From contig NZ_PVZB01000031.1 in NCBI RefSeq assembly GCF_003002025.1, forward strand, positions 1-64,000: 64,000 nucleotides of DNA, written 5' to 3'. Numbering within the stretch: the stretch's first letter is position 1; every line of letters starts with the position of its first letter. This DNA comes from Paraburkholderia sp. BL25I1N1. GTDB taxonomy: Bacteria > Pseudomonadota > Gammaproteobacteria > Burkholderiales > Burkholderiaceae. Position numbers and translations under genes: made by a program. A model generated the notes under the pieces. That model did not search any database. It was not told the DNA's origin and saw only the letters and a program-made list of their open reading frames with translations. This document shows positions 45,337-55,299 of the stretch, one piece after another.

Positions 45337-45621
45337 TTACAGTCCGTCAAGAAAGTCGAGAATGTCTTTCGGCGGACAAAACCGGTGCTGTTTGAATTGC
45401 GGTGCTTGAATGGAGTTCAGTGCCCGCTGTTTCATGGCGAGATCGGCTTCGATGTACATATGGGTGGTGGCGGTACTTTCATGGCCAAGCCACAAGGCAA
45501 TCAACGTGACGTCTACACCAGACTGAAGCATATGCATGGCCGTGGCGTGTCGCCAATGTCGTTGAAGACATTGAGCAGAGATTTTTTTGGTTGGCGGTCG
45601 CGGCAACCAGCGCATCGCCAT
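45337..45621 (-). pseudogene. Tyrosine recombinase C-terminal fragment
   Basis: About 95 residues with the end of a tyrosine-recombinase catalytic domain: RHWRHATAMHMLQSGVDVTL (the HxxR box), IALWLGHESTATTHMYIEAD (His and the nucleophile Tyr). The N-terminal part is missing where the IS91 end begins near 45600. It is a different gene from the IS91 integrase at 47145-48022. Confidence 0.75.
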
Positions 45622-45930
45622 GTCGTCGGACCTGATCCGCGACCGGTAATCAAAAAAATGTTTGTGCTAAACCGCTCCACAGGCGGTGGCCGCTATGGGC
45701 ATTGAATGACCGCCGCAGTAATTTGTGATGTCTTGCAGGGGCGACCACACACGGACTTCCGGAGAGAGTGGGAAGCATCACGTGTAAAGGAAGCGGGAAT
45801 GTGCGGGTGAATTGGCAAATCACCCGCCATTTTGGAGTACGCTGGTGCGCGAGCAGATCGAAGGCACGAGTGCAGCCGCGTTGGCCTCGTCAGGAAAGGC
45901 GAACGTGTACGGAAACAGGTGCGGTGGCAA

Positions 45931-47136
45931 CTAGCGCGCATGGGTGGGACCTGGCGGGGCTCGTGGAAGGCTGCCGGGTATGTCTTCGATGCGGAGCATG
46001 TGTCCCTTGCCACATACGGGACAGTCGCGCAGTGACTTTCCGGTGAGTCGCTGGTAGCGGTCACGGTAGTCTTCCCGGGGCTCGGCTGCGGCAGCGGCGG
46101 GAGCCTCGATACCGAGCATCTGCCTGCAGGTGGCGAGCTTGTCGGCACGGTGGCAGTTGGCGAGCCACCCGTAGCTGCGAATGCGCTTGAAGCCGTCAGG
46201 CAGCACATGCAGCAGGAAACGACGGATGAACTCGTCGGCCGTGAGCGTCATGGTCCTTTGTCTGGACTCGTGCCGGTAGTCCTTCCAGCGGAACTGCACG
46301 GTGTGCCCGTCGAAGGCGAGCAGCCGGTTGTTGGAGATGGCGACGCGGTGGGTGTAGCGGCCCAGGTAATCGAGCACGTGTTCGGCACCGCCAAAGGGTG
46401 GCTTGGCGTAGACCACCCACTCCGCCCGTGCCGCGGGTGCAAGCCAGGTTGCGAATTCGACGGGATCGCTCAGGGATTCGAACTGACCGTGCAGGCGCAG
46501 CCCACCGGCGTCATAAGCGCGGCGCAGCTGTTCGAGAAACAGGCGGCGAAAGAGCCGTGACAGGACCCGCACGGACAGGAAGAAGCCGGGACTGCAGGCG
46601 ATCCAGCGCTCGCCGTCCGGGGAGATGCCGCCGCCCGGCACAACACAATGCACATGAGGGTGATGCTGCAGATTCTGTCCCCACGTATGCAGGATCGTGA
46701 GGAAGCCGATCTCGGCGCCCAGGTGCTTCGGATCGGCGGCGATCGTGCGCAACGTTTCGGCGCTGGCGCGAAACAGCAGATCGTAGAGCGTCCTCTTGTT
46801 CTGGAACGCGAGAGCGGCGATGGATTCGGGAAGCGTGAAGACGACATGGAAATACTCGGTCGAGGGGAGGAGCTCCCCATGCCGGCGTTCGAGCCATTGC
46901 GCGCGGGCGAGTGACTGGCACTTCGGGCAGTGCCGGTTACGACACGAGTCGTAACTGATGCGCTGATGGCCGCATGCATCGCACTGCTCGAGATGGGCGC
47001 CAAGCGCTGCGGTACGACACAGCTCGATGGCACTCATCACGCGTCGCTGTACACGACTGAGCCCCTCGGCATGGGATAGCCGAAAACTGGGCCCACACTG
47101 GCGGAAAATGTCCGCCACTTCGAGCGCCGGCCGCAT
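45931..47136 (-). CDS. IS91-family transposase
   Basis: 401 residues. N-terminal zinc-binding region CDACGHQRISYDSCRNRHCP, the HUH motif HHPHVHCVVPGGG, and the catalytic Tyr region LGRYTHRVAISNNRLLAFD. The C-terminus has RSLRDCPVCGKGHM-like cysteines (LRDCPVCGKGHMLRIED). The ATG at 47136 (MRPALEVADIFRQ) fits the family start. No lesions. IS91 enzymes move by rolling-circle and can carry neighbouring DNA. Confidence 0.92.
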   Translation of the reverse strand: MRPALEVADIFRQCGPSFRLSHAEGLSRVQRRVMSAIELCRTAALGAHLEQCDACGHQRISYDSCRNRHCPKCQSLARAQWLERRHGELLPSTEYFHVVFTLPESIAALAFQNKRTLYDLLFRASAETLRTIAADPKHLGAEIGFLTILHTWGQNLQHHPHVHCVVPGGGISPDGERWIACSPGFFLSVRVLSRLFRRLFLEQLRRAYDAGGLRLHGQFESLSDPVEFATWLAPAARAEWVVYAKPPFGGAEHVLDYLGRYTHRVAISNNRLLAFDGHTVQFRWKDYRHESRQRTMTLTADEFIRRFLLHVLPDGFKRIRSYGWLANCHRADKLATCRQMLGIEAPAAAAAEPREDYRDRYQRLTGKSLRDCPVCGKGHMLRIEDIPGSLPRAPPGPTHAR

Positions 47137-47144
47137 GACTGCGC

Positions 47145-48022
47145 TCAGAAGTACTCGGGCGCAGGTGGCGGGGATGGAATGGGTGCAGGGTGCGGCAGCA
47201 GATCGAAGGGACTGGTGGTGGCGCACACAGTGCTGGTGGCCAACTTCAGGTACCGGGACGTTGTCGAAAGGGACCTATGGCCCATCAGCAGCTGGATCCG
47301 GCGCACGTCAGTACCGGCTTCCAGCAGATGCGTGGCGAACGCGTGTCGCAAAGAATGGGGTGTCACGGGTTTGGTGATGCCGCTGCGCTTGCGTGCAAGC
47401 CCGCATGCGTCGCCCACGGCATGGCGGGTAATGGCCCGCCCCGGAATGCTGCCTGGAAAGAGCCATTCCTTCGGATGGGCGTCCTGCCAGTACAGCCTCA
47501 GGATCTCGAGTAGCCTCGGCGAGAGCATTACATGCCATCCTTATGGTTCTTCCCCTGGTTCACACGAATAACCATGCGCTTGCTGTCGATATCGGTGACC
47601 TTCAGATGCACGACTTCCGACACCCGCAGTCCGGCGGCGTACGCGGTCATCAGGATGGTGCGGTGCTTGAGACTGGCGATCGACTCGAAGAAGGTGGTGA
47701 TCTCCTCCAGGCTGAGGACGACTGGCAGTCGGAACGGCGTCCTCGGCAAGGGAAAGTCCTCGTCACTCCAGTCGCGTTTGAGCGTCACGCGGTAAAGAAA
47801 ACGCAGTGCACCGATCGTTGCGCCGAGACTGGCGGGTGCCAGCTTGCGCTCTTCGAGGAGGTAGACGAGCCAGGCCCGGATCTCGTCGGGACCCAGCAGT
47901 TCGGGCGAGCGGCGGAAGTGCCGGGCGAAACTGCGTACCTGAATCAGATAGGACTTCTGGGTATTATCCGCAAGGTTGCGGATCTGCATGTCATGCAGCA
48001 TGCGTTGGCGCAGTGGTGTCAT
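47145..48022 (-). pseudogene. IS91-associated tyrosine recombinase, frameshifted
   Basis: From the ATG at 48022: MTPLRQRMLHDMQIRNLAD, SYLIQVRSFARHFRRSPELL, and AYAAGLRVSEVVHLKVTDID (catalytic Arg). One base is missing after GKNHKD, so the frame stops. The next frame continues VMLSPRLLEILRLYWQDAHP, PHSLRHAFATHLLEAGTDVR, LLMGHRSLSTTSRYLKL, with the HxxR, His and Tyr residues. A single-base deletion disables it. Confidence 0.85.
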
Positions 48023-48216
48023 GGCGAGCCTCCTGGAAGCAGTGGGTGGAATGCCCAACCGGGCGTTCACATACTGCTCCTGGCGACACCGCTCACCACC
48101 TCGCTGGGGTTCAGCGTCAGACAACCCTCTTCATGAAACGCCAGCCATAGACCTGTGCCCACCTCCCCCTACCGCGTCAGCGGTTTAGTACTATACGGAA
48201 TATGTGATTTGGCTCA

Positions 48217-48600
48217 TATCCCTTATTCCGAGTCGCTGTTCAAGACCCTGGAAGACCGGCCCGCTTACCCGCTCAAGGCGTTCGACACCTTGTTTGCAGC
48301 ACGCGCCTGGGTGGGCGCACTTGTGCGTTGGTACAACCACGAACATCGTCACAGTGCGATCCGGTTTGTGACGCCGGCGCAGCGTCATGCCAACCTCGAC
48401 CAGGACATTCTTGATCGACGCGTAGCGCTCTACGAGAGCGCCCGGCAGCGCAACCCGCTTCGATGGAAGGGACGCACGCGCAACTGGCAGCGTGTAGATG
48501 CCGTGCGTCTGAACCCGGATAGCATTGACAACCAGGGTGTCGCCCCGCAACGCCCTAACCAGGAGAGAAAGGCCGCCTGAAAATTTACTCGTTGAGGCGA
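48217..48600 (+). pseudogene. IS3-family OrfB C-terminal fragment
   Basis: YSESLFKTLEDRPAYPLKAF, DTLFAARAWVGALVRWYNHE and VTPAQRHANLDQDILDRRVA match the element at 40335-41984, here in frame through LKAFDTLF. Only the last 120 or so codons remain, cut at about 48217 next to the IS91 element. The 3' end sequence follows at 48583-48625. Confidence 0.85.
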
Positions 48601-48845
48601 CAACTAGCTTGAAAATTTCCGGTCATGCAGCCAGAGTGCAGTCCCAGTCAAACGCGTTCGGTCGAGACAACGTCCCTGATAAGGTCCATGCCGACAAGGG
48701 CTACGACTACACTCGTTGCAGGCAGGCCGGTTTCGGCAAGCTGCAATCCGGTTCGAGCGAAGTCTCGATACCCACGTGGAATTGCTCTCATTCGCTTGCG
48801 CCATCATCTGCTCGAGATTCCTCGATCAGTTTTGTTGGAGACACC
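48601..48845 (+). pseudogene. IS5-family transposase remnant
   Basis: The first frame has NVPDKVHADKGYDYTRCRQA (the second catalytic Asp region). After a deletion and frameshift, another has AAIRFERSLDTHVELLSFAC and AIICSRFLDQ, the usual end of IS5 (IS427-type) transposases. The remnant overlaps the end of the neighbouring GntR gene. Confidence 0.75.
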
Positions 48846-49547
48846 AAATGCCAGACGATCAAACGGGGATTCCGAGACTCCAAAGAACGAGAGCGATGGG
48901 TTGTCTGTCATTAGCTGATATGCGCGTCGGAGCGTCGGGAATCCGTCAGAGATTCCGAATGTAACCTTCGCCTCATCCGACGCAGGGCATGCGCCTACAA
49001 GCAATTTCACCTCGTCGAACTGTACTCCTTGTCCACGCAGCACCTCGCCAACCGACTTTCCCTCAAGTTCGTCAACTATTTTATCGCCAAAACAAAGTGG
49101 CACGTAAAGAACGTCATGAATGGTCGGCATTCCGTCGACCGCTATCATACTTCTCACACAGCGCATAGTTTCGTTTGGCGTGTCAAACTCGCGTAAAATC
49201 GGAATGGCGATTTTCCCTCGTGTCACCGAGGCTGCTGTAACCGATCGTTCAAGAGTATATCGCGACTCATCTTTGAAATTCGAAAATAAAAAGTCCTCAA
49301 TATCAAAAACAAATCGTCGACTCTCTCGCACAAAAGTTCCACGCCCGGGCACCGCGTCGACGACGCCGGCGGACTGGAGATCGCACAATGCGCGTGCTAT
49401 GGTTATCAAACTTACGCCGAATTCTTTTGCAAGTTCGGAAGCTGACGGCAAACGATCCCCCATCTCATATTGATGCTCCGCAACTCGCCGCTTTATCTCT
49501 TTTCGAATCCTTTCGTGCAATGCCCCAGCTATCGTCGTTCCAGGCAT
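48804..49547 (-). CDS. GntR-family regulator, HutC/UTRA subfamily
   Basis: 247 residues. Winged helix-turn-helix (ASELAKEFGVSLITIARALC, PGRGTFVRESRRF) and UTRA domain (TIHDVLYVPLCFGDKIVDEL, GFPTLRRAYQLMTDNPS). It is a paralogue of 28345-29046 with the same layout through SPFDRLAFGV. The last ten or so codons run into the IS5 remnant, so the natural C-terminus was probably replaced. It may control the PLP/GNAT gene 247 bp upstream or answer to a related ligand. Confidence 0.85.
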   Translation of the reverse strand: MPGTTIAGALHERIRKEIKRRVAEHQYEMGDRLPSASELAKEFGVSLITIARALCDLQSAGVVDAVPGRGTFVRESRRFVFDIEDFLFSNFKDESRYTLERSVTAASVTRGKIAIPILREFDTPNETMRCVRSMIAVDGMPTIHDVLYVPLCFGDKIVDELEGKSVGEVLRGQGVQFDEVKLLVGACPASDEAKVTFGISDGFPTLRRAYQLMTDNPSLSFFGVSESPFDRLAFGVSNKTDRGISSR

Positions 49548-49794
49548 TCAGCTGTCCCCCAGAATGCGCAATACGGACCGCGAGTGCGGTCAAGGTCGGC
49601 CACTCCATTCGCGGAACACCTAGTCAACCATGCAGGAAGAATGAGGCGCTCTGTCGCATCCATGTGACGTGGCACTTCACGCGGCAAACCAATTAGAATT
49701 TCAACATTTACTAAAGACTCGTTCATTTAACATGTCTCTTCTGCTACTGGCGACCTGTCGGGCGCCGAATTCGACGAAATAGCGCGCATTTCTC

Positions 49795-51426
49795 TCACCC
49801 AACCTTATATTCGAGAATGTTTTGAATACCAATTGGGCCGCAGTATGTACCGCCTGTGTCTTGGAAGCCAGAGCTAAGATAAGCGCTTCTGGCTAGCACG
49901 TTGCGCGCATTGACGGCAAGCATGAGTCGGTCGATGGATGGTCGGTTCGACGCGATCCACCGAGCAGCCAGTTTGGTTGCTGCCTTACCGTATCCATTGC
50001 CTTGATATGATCGACCGATACGCAGGCTGTGCAACGTCACGACATTTGACGGTGCCCAATCCGGCAACGCGGCCTTTTCACGGAGGACAAAAAAACCAAC
50101 TATTTCGTTCCGGGCCGCAATTGAAAACGGGTGCTCGAACTCGAGGTTTCGGCTGGTCTTTAGCTCCGAAAAGACCACGTACAACGGATCCACAAACTGA
50201 CTTTGCTCATGCTCCAGTGCGAGATGGGCGACGGTGCCCCCGTCAAAGCGAGATAATGCTATCAGCCTCGTTTCACCTGCTTCGATGACAGCAGTAGTAG
50301 CCTCTCGAGACACTCCCTCTGGAGTACGTCTGCCTGCGTGCAGGAACGTCGACTGTTGGCGGGACTCGCTACAGATCGGAGACGACTTTTCAATAAGGCC
50401 AGAAAGAACCTCATCGAGGGTTCGCCTCCCCCAAGCGTAGCGCGACCAGCCACTCAATTTCTGTGTTGGCACCACAACCGTTGGTTCTTGCCGAATTTGC
50501 TCGGACCAGCCGCCTATGGATGAGAGCCTGTTCTTTTCATTGTCGTAGACGGTTTCGACATAGCGGCTCCCCTCGTCGGGGAAAATCGCCAAGACCTTCT
50601 TGCCAGGGTTCTTACGTGCCCACCAATCGGCCACTTTATATGCTGCACCACTGGTTGGGCCCATAAACAGAGCGTGTTCACGATGTAATCGACGAGTTGC
50701 ATCAAGCACCTCTGCGGCCGTCAGCCAATGAACCTCATCAAACTGACGGTGATCTAAGCTGCCAGGAACAATTTCGCCGCCTAGCCCGCTGCCATCCTCT
50801 AGATCTCCACCGGGCTGCCCAAACAAAACAGAATTTGGAGTATCGATACCAATGACATGCAATTCATGGAATTGTTCTCTTAGAAATCTAGCTGTACCGC
50901 ACATTGACCAATCTGATTCAATGGCAACTACCAAACAGTCAAGCTTTCCCACTCTGTCGATTAGCAAGTCCGCGAATTTCCTATAAGCGAGTGAATTGAC
51001 CGAGTCGGAGTATTGTGACGGCCAAAATCCGTCGGGGAGCTCCTTCAGATACTGGGCCAGCCTGTTTAACCGGGCCTGCAGAAGTCGCCCGCGGGTCGCT
51101 GGTTCATTGACAATGTCTACATGCGCACCAAGCTCGATAAGGCGCCTTTTAAGATGTGGATCAATCGTCCAGTCGCTTATCAATATGAGTTTGTAACCAT
51201 ATTTCTCAGCCAACATCGCCAACGCAAGACCGAAAGTACCAGAAGGAGACTCGCAGATGGTGGTGCACGGCTTCAACAGTCCCTGCTCCGCGGCCCATTC
51301 CAGCATGAACCGTGTCGGCAAAAGTTTCATAAAGAAAAAACTGGCGCCGGATAGGTTGTCGCTCAACTCAACGATTCGAGGATTTTCAAAATCCTCCTGA
51401 TTGTGCGCTACAGTTCCATTAGACAT
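49795..51426 (-). CDS. Fusion of fold-type-II PLP enzyme (cysteine-synthase-like) and GNAT acetyltransferase
   Basis: 543 residues. Residues 1-310 are cysteine-synthase/SbnA-like. A lysine at position 34 (FFFMKLLPTR) fits the PLP site. Then come CESPSGTFGLALAMLAEKYG, WSMCGTARFLREQ, LFMGPTSGAAYKVADWW and FPDEGSRYVETVYD. The usual NPTGSxKDR loop is altered. Residues about 390-543 are a GNAT domain with the acetyl-CoA loop RSYQGNGYGKAATK and NVLARSAYLSSGF. This suggests making and N-acetylating an amino acid in one protein. The ATG at 51426 follows GGGAAAG. Confidence 0.82.
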   Translation of the reverse strand: MSNGTVAHNQEDFENPRIVELSDNLSGASFFFMKLLPTRFMLEWAAEQGLLKPCTTICESPSGTFGLALAMLAEKYGYKLILISDWTIDPHLKRRLIELGAHVDIVNEPATRGRLLQARLNRLAQYLKELPDGFWPSQYSDSVNSLAYRKFADLLIDRVGKLDCLVVAIESDWSMCGTARFLREQFHELHVIGIDTPNSVLFGQPGGDLEDGSGLGGEIVPGSLDHRQFDEVHWLTAAEVLDATRRLHREHALFMGPTSGAAYKVADWWARKNPGKKVLAIFPDEGSRYVETVYDNEKNRLSSIGGWSEQIRQEPTVVVPTQKLSGWSRYAWGRRTLDEVLSGLIEKSSPICSESRQQSTFLHAGRRTPEGVSREATTAVIEAGETRLIALSRFDGGTVAHLALEHEQSQFVDPLYVVFSELKTSRNLEFEHPFSIAARNEIVGFFVLREKAALPDWAPSNVVTLHSLRIGRSYQGNGYGKAATKLAARWIASNRPSIDRLMLAVNARNVLARSAYLSSGFQDTGGTYCGPIGIQNILEYKVG

Positions 51427-52350
51427 TTCTTTCCCAGAGTACGCTCATTCAGTATTAAAGTCAAAATATAGCCGATCGTGCTTTTCCGAAAGGAGTTTTT
51501 TGGATTCCACTCGCTTATAAATCAAGCATCAATCAAAAATCGCTCCACAATGGGCAATCTGTAATCCGGCCGCACCGTGCCGAATGCCAATTTTATAAAA
51601 GTCGTGCAGTTGCGCCTTGGGAAGTAATTTTTCGCTAAGCCGAATGCTTACCGTCGAATCGCGACCAAGTAACGTACTATCGGACAGTTCGACCGCCGTG
51701 CGTAACAGAGCTCGGAGCAAGCGAAACGTTCGAACTCCATAGGACGGTGGCAAAGCATAGAAACCACACCACAATGCATCAAACCAATCTTCTCTTCAAA
51801 GTCCCGTGGAGCAACTCCTGCGAAATCCAATGGCTTTGCCCGTTTCCGTATTCTGTGGAGGCGACGTACGCCCTCGCTTTGGGCGCGCCGCGACGCTTCA
51901 AGGCGTGAATCGGCCGTATCTCGCACGGACGAGAGTCGGTGACCGGTCGCCACGGCACGCTTCAGTAAGTTGAGAGTCGCAAGAGGCGCGCCATGTACCG
52001 AGCGGCTAGCAGGAAACCCAAGCTGGGCTCCGTAACGTCGCAAATGCGACGAAGCAGACGGAGGACGTGGCGGTTGTCCGACAATCATCCCGACAAGGCT
52101 TCCGATCAACCTGGATGGCGATGCCGTTTCGCGCCACAGATATATACCGTATGTATGTGCGGATGTGCCGCGTGCCCCAAACGGACGCGAGCCGCTTACG
52201 GAGTGCACCGGTCGAATACTGCCATCCATGCGACTCCATAGCGGTACCGGCCCAACGCTGCAACAGCGATGCCGATTATAAGGTTTCTTAATATGGCACG
52301 ATACATGCAGCCGTTTATCCGAGAACACATTACTAACCGAGGTGAAGCCA
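51427..52350. other. 924-bp divergent intergenic region
   Basis: Between the PLP-GNAT gene (minus) and the serine-kinase-like gene (plus). Minus-strand frames at 51529-51774 and 51648-52328 have no recognised motif and conflict with each other. No ATAC-N3-GTAT operator was found. Promoters for both flanking genes presumably lie here. Confidence 0.4.
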
Positions 52351-52764
52351 TTGTCGTCCGCAAAATTAATTTCTAGTTACACCGTAGTCAAAGTGCCTGT
52401 GCCGCAACTTCGACCAAGCGAGAACATTAATCCCGGCCGTGCTAGCACGCTAACCAAAATGATCGCCGAAAGCGGGCGGTGGACCGAGCCCATTCTGGTC
52501 GAACACCGCCATCTTGTTGTCATGGATGGCCATCATCGCCATTTTTGCGCCAAGGCACTAAGCCTATCGTATATTCCGTGCATCCTGCTTTCCTACGATG
52601 ATCCAAATTTGGACGTGACCTACTGGTCCGATCCTGCGCCCGTTGCTGTCGACCAAATCATCCAGGCTGGCCTCTCCGGGAATCTGATGAGCTTCAAGAC
52701 CACTCGACACAGGGTAAAGATCCCACTGCCAAGCTGCTCAATCGAGCTAGATGACCTGAGATGA
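52351..52764 (+). CDS. SerK/SbnI-like free serine kinase (ParB-fold)
   Basis: 137 residues from the TTG at 52351, which has GAGGTG six bases upstream (a GTG at 52342 overlaps that site). ParB/Srx-fold proteins of the SerK/SbnI group make O-phospho-L-serine from free serine. The sequence shows their pattern: LRPSENINPGRASTLTKMI (with a candidate catalytic Glu), PILVEHRHLVVMDGHHRHF, and the GNLMSFKTTRHRVK motif near the end. SbnI feeds SbnA with phosphoserine in staphyloferrin B synthesis; an SbnA-like gene lies at 55300-56289. Confidence 0.75.
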   Translation: MSSAKLISSYTVVKVPVPQLRPSENINPGRASTLTKMIAESGRWTEPILVEHRHLVVMDGHHRHFCAKALSLSYIPCILLSYDDPNLDVTYWSDPAPVAVDQIIQAGLSGNLMSFKTTRHRVKIPLPSCSIELDDLR

Positions 52765-52775
52765 GGGACCACCCA

Positions 52776-53815
52776 TGATCCAAGAATACTTTGTCGACAG
52801 ACCGGAACCCCTATTCAGCAAGTGGATGCGCGATTTGCTGAACGGCCAATCCGAACCAAGGCTTGGGTCGACGGGTTCCAACCGCCGTTGCGTATCGTAT
52901 ATCCAGACCAACCCACCAAAAACTACCTCCAATAGCGGAACGAATTGCACGAAAGCTATAGGAACAGTCACGTCCAGTTTGCGCCTAAGGCATGCAAGTC
53001 CAATTCGTTCCTGCGAGCAGCCGCAGTGGCTGGCGCCGGGGCTGACGCCTCATCGACCGAGGGAGATAATTTCGGCCGTTGTGAACTTGACTTCCGCGGA
53101 GCGTATGTCAATGACCGGTCCTGCAAAGTCCAATTATGAAAACAGTCTCCGCATATGTCATAAAGTGACGATTCACGTCGACCGCATCGGAGATGCTAAA
53201 CGCATTCCCGTATTGACCGGCAAGGTTGGAACTGCCCGTTCGTTTGAATCCGTCCCGAAGGCGAACCAAGCTCGCGGTTTGGAATGTCCGCGGATTAACG
53301 GCCTGACGCCCGGTGGCATCGACATCGGCAAGGGATGCCAGATGTGCTTGTTCATGAACTCGGGACGGAGCGAAACACCCAGCTGCAGTGACCCAAACCG
53401 CGCATACCGAGTCGTCAGATCAAAGCTTTCTGCAGTACCACCTGCTCCCGGTCCTACTGTAGCCAGGACGACCACTTCTCGACCCGTGTGTGATCTGTGC
53501 CTTCGATGTGACCGACGTCGGGAATCTTGGAGGCAGTCGATTCGCAGAGGTTCTTGATGGCATGGTTCGGAAACTTGGTTTGGTGGCGGTTTCGTGCCTG
53601 TTCTGCGGCGAAGAAGCGAGCGGTGCCGCCATAAGACGCATCACTTTCTTGCCGGACGCAGTTGTCTGGAATCCGACATCATTCCGTGGCGCGGGCTGGC
53701 AATCTGGGGTGGCGTTGCCCCGAGCGATCTCGTCAGCTTCACGACACCGCCGACTATCAATGGATTCGAATGAAAATTCGTTTCACCAGATTCTCGTACT
53801 AAAAAAGGATAACCG
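52776..53815 (+). pseudogene. Decayed fold-type-III PLP decarboxylase (SbnH/LysA-like)
   Basis: Several plus-strand frames follow the order of a diaminopimelate/ornithine-decarboxylase-type enzyme. First PLRIVYPDQPTKNYL and HVQFAPKACKSNSFLRAAA (PLP-lysine region) and GAGADASSTEGDN. After a shift, MTGPAKSNYENSLRICHKVT and IHVDRIGDAKRI; after another, a SRFGMSAD-type strand; later DVTDVGNLGGSRF resembles the GGG loop. Stops and at least three frameshifts show it is dead. Directly after the serine-kinase-like gene, so probably the next gene of the same old operon. Confidence 0.5.
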
Positions 53816-53821
53816 CTTTCC

Positions 53822-55232
53822 GCCTCTTTTGAATTTTGAGTGGGTAGGTTTGGCGGGTGAAGGACGGACGTAAGGCCGGCGAAGCGAATCCTTGAGGCGC
53901 CCAGAATTGATAAGCTGAGCCGTGGCTGGTTGCGGCAGAATGCGGCAACCAGCCACGCAAGACAAAGCAACCATGACGAATCAACTGTTCGAATCCGCTC
54001 TTGGAATAACCGCGCCCTGGTACGTTCAAGGCGTTGACTTTGATGCCGCCCAGCATCAACTCACCATTGCCGTGGACTTCGTCGCGGGCACCCGGTTTGC
54101 CTATGCTGGAGTTGCCGGTGAGCATGCTGTCCACGACACGCAAATCAAGCGTCTGCGTCACCTGAATTTCTTTCAACACGAGTGCTTCCTGGAAGTGCGG
54201 GTGCCGCGTGTGCGCTTGCCCGATGGCTCCGTGCGGTTGGTCGAACCTGACTGGGTCGGTCAACTCAGCGGCTTTACGCTGCTGTTCGAGGCACTTGTAC
54301 TGATGCTCGCCCAGCAGATGCCGTTTGCCGCTGTCGCGCGTGCCGTCAACCTGTCGTGGCATCGAGTACACACCATCTGTTCGCGGTATGTGGAGCTGGC
54401 ACTCGCGGCGGCTGACCTGTCTGAGGTGACGGCAGTGGCGATTGACGAAACCTCGTATCGGCGCGGTCATGAGTATCTGACGCTGGTAGCCGATATGCAG
54501 GCGCGGCGGGTCGTGTTCGCCACGACCGGCAAGGATGCCAGCACGATTGAACGCTTTGCGGCCTATCTGGGCGAACACCGTGGCACGTCCGAACAAATCT
54601 GCTCAGTCAGCATCGACATGTCGCCGGCTTTCATCAAAGGCGTCAATGAACATCTGCCCGACGCGCGAGTGACCTTCGACAAGTTTCACGTCGTTGCTCA
54701 CGCGTCCAAGGCGCTCGACACGGTGCGCAGGCAGCAACAGAAGGTCGACCCGCAACTCAAAGGCTTGCGCTGGACGCTGCTCAAAGACGCGAACAAACTG
54801 AATCTCGCCCAACTGACCGACCTCGAGGCGCTCGTCAGTCAGTACACCACCAAGCGCACGGCCCGGGCGTGGCTGTACCGAGAGCAGCTGCGCGACATTC
54901 TCGAGCGCAAGCAAATCAATGTCGTGTCGGCGATGTTGCACCAGTGGTGTACGAATGTCATGCGCTCGAAGGTCGAACCGATGAAGGACGTCGCGCGACT
55001 GATTCGCCGACACTTCGAGGGCATTGTTGCCTGGACTCAGACGCGCCAGACCAACGGCTTCATCGAAGCCATCAACGGCCTGTTTCAGGCCGCCAAACGC
55101 AAAGCACGCGGGTACGCTCGCTTCGAAACCATGCGTACTGTCCTGTTCCTCATCGCCGGGAAACTCGACTTATCGCGCTTTAACGAGCATGCCCGTTGAG
55201 CCCCGTTACCCACTCCGTTTTCAAAAGAGTCC
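53822..55232 (+). mobile_element. ISL3-family element
   Basis: The ends resemble each other: CCTCTTTTGAATTTTGAGTG at the left (53823 onward) and, on the minus strand from the right, GACTCTTTTGAAAACGGAGT. It carries one intact transposase. A clear 8-bp duplication could not be confirmed. It separates the decarboxylase relic from the SbnA-like gene. Confidence 0.85.
53973..55199 (+). CDS. ISL3-family transposase
   Basis: 408 residues. Landmarks: AVARAVNLSWHRVHTICSRY (helix-turn-helix), TAVAIDETSYRRGHEYLTLV (first Asp), ICSVSIDMSPAFIKGVNEHL (second Asp), VTFDKFHVVAHASKALDTVR and TNGFIEAINGLFQAAKRKAR (Glu). The start MTNQLFESALGITAPWYV fits the family. No lesions. Confidence 0.93.
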   Translation: MTNQLFESALGITAPWYVQGVDFDAAQHQLTIAVDFVAGTRFAYAGVAGEHAVHDTQIKRLRHLNFFQHECFLEVRVPRVRLPDGSVRLVEPDWVGQLSGFTLLFEALVLMLAQQMPFAAVARAVNLSWHRVHTICSRYVELALAAADLSEVTAVAIDETSYRRGHEYLTLVADMQARRVVFATTGKDASTIERFAAYLGEHRGTSEQICSVSIDMSPAFIKGVNEHLPDARVTFDKFHVVAHASKALDTVRRQQQKVDPQLKGLRWTLLKDANKLNLAQLTDLEALVSQYTTKRTARAWLYREQLRDILERKQINVVSAMLHQWCTNVMRSKVEPMKDVARLIRRHFEGIVAWTQTRQTNGFIEAINGLFQAAKRKARGYARFETMRTVLFLIAGKLDLSRFNEHAR

Positions 55233-55299
55233 GCTTCCGGCATCCGGTCGGATGGCATTTAGTAGTCGACAAAAACTTCCTCAAAGGGAGGATAAACAG

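Larger units (their letters stand above)
45640..48140 (-). mobile_element. IS91-family element with integrase gene
   Basis: A tyrosine recombinase gene followed by a Y-type rolling-circle transposase gene, the arrangement of several IS91 relatives. Outer limits are approximate. The 3' end sequence recurs as a remnant at 7.77-8.26 kb. Confidence 0.75.

Noticed and set aside
51648..52328. A 226-codon minus-strand frame upstream of the PLP-GNAT gene
   Set aside because: No recognised motif, no clear ribosome site, and it overlaps another frame of equal merit; more likely a leader and promoter region.
53173..53475. A 100-codon minus-strand frame
   Set aside because: The plus-strand reading as a decayed PLP decarboxylase explains the region better.
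53814..55240. An 8-bp target duplication around the ISL3 element
   Set aside because: The flanks CGCTTTCC and CGCTTCCG are similar but not equal; not claimed.
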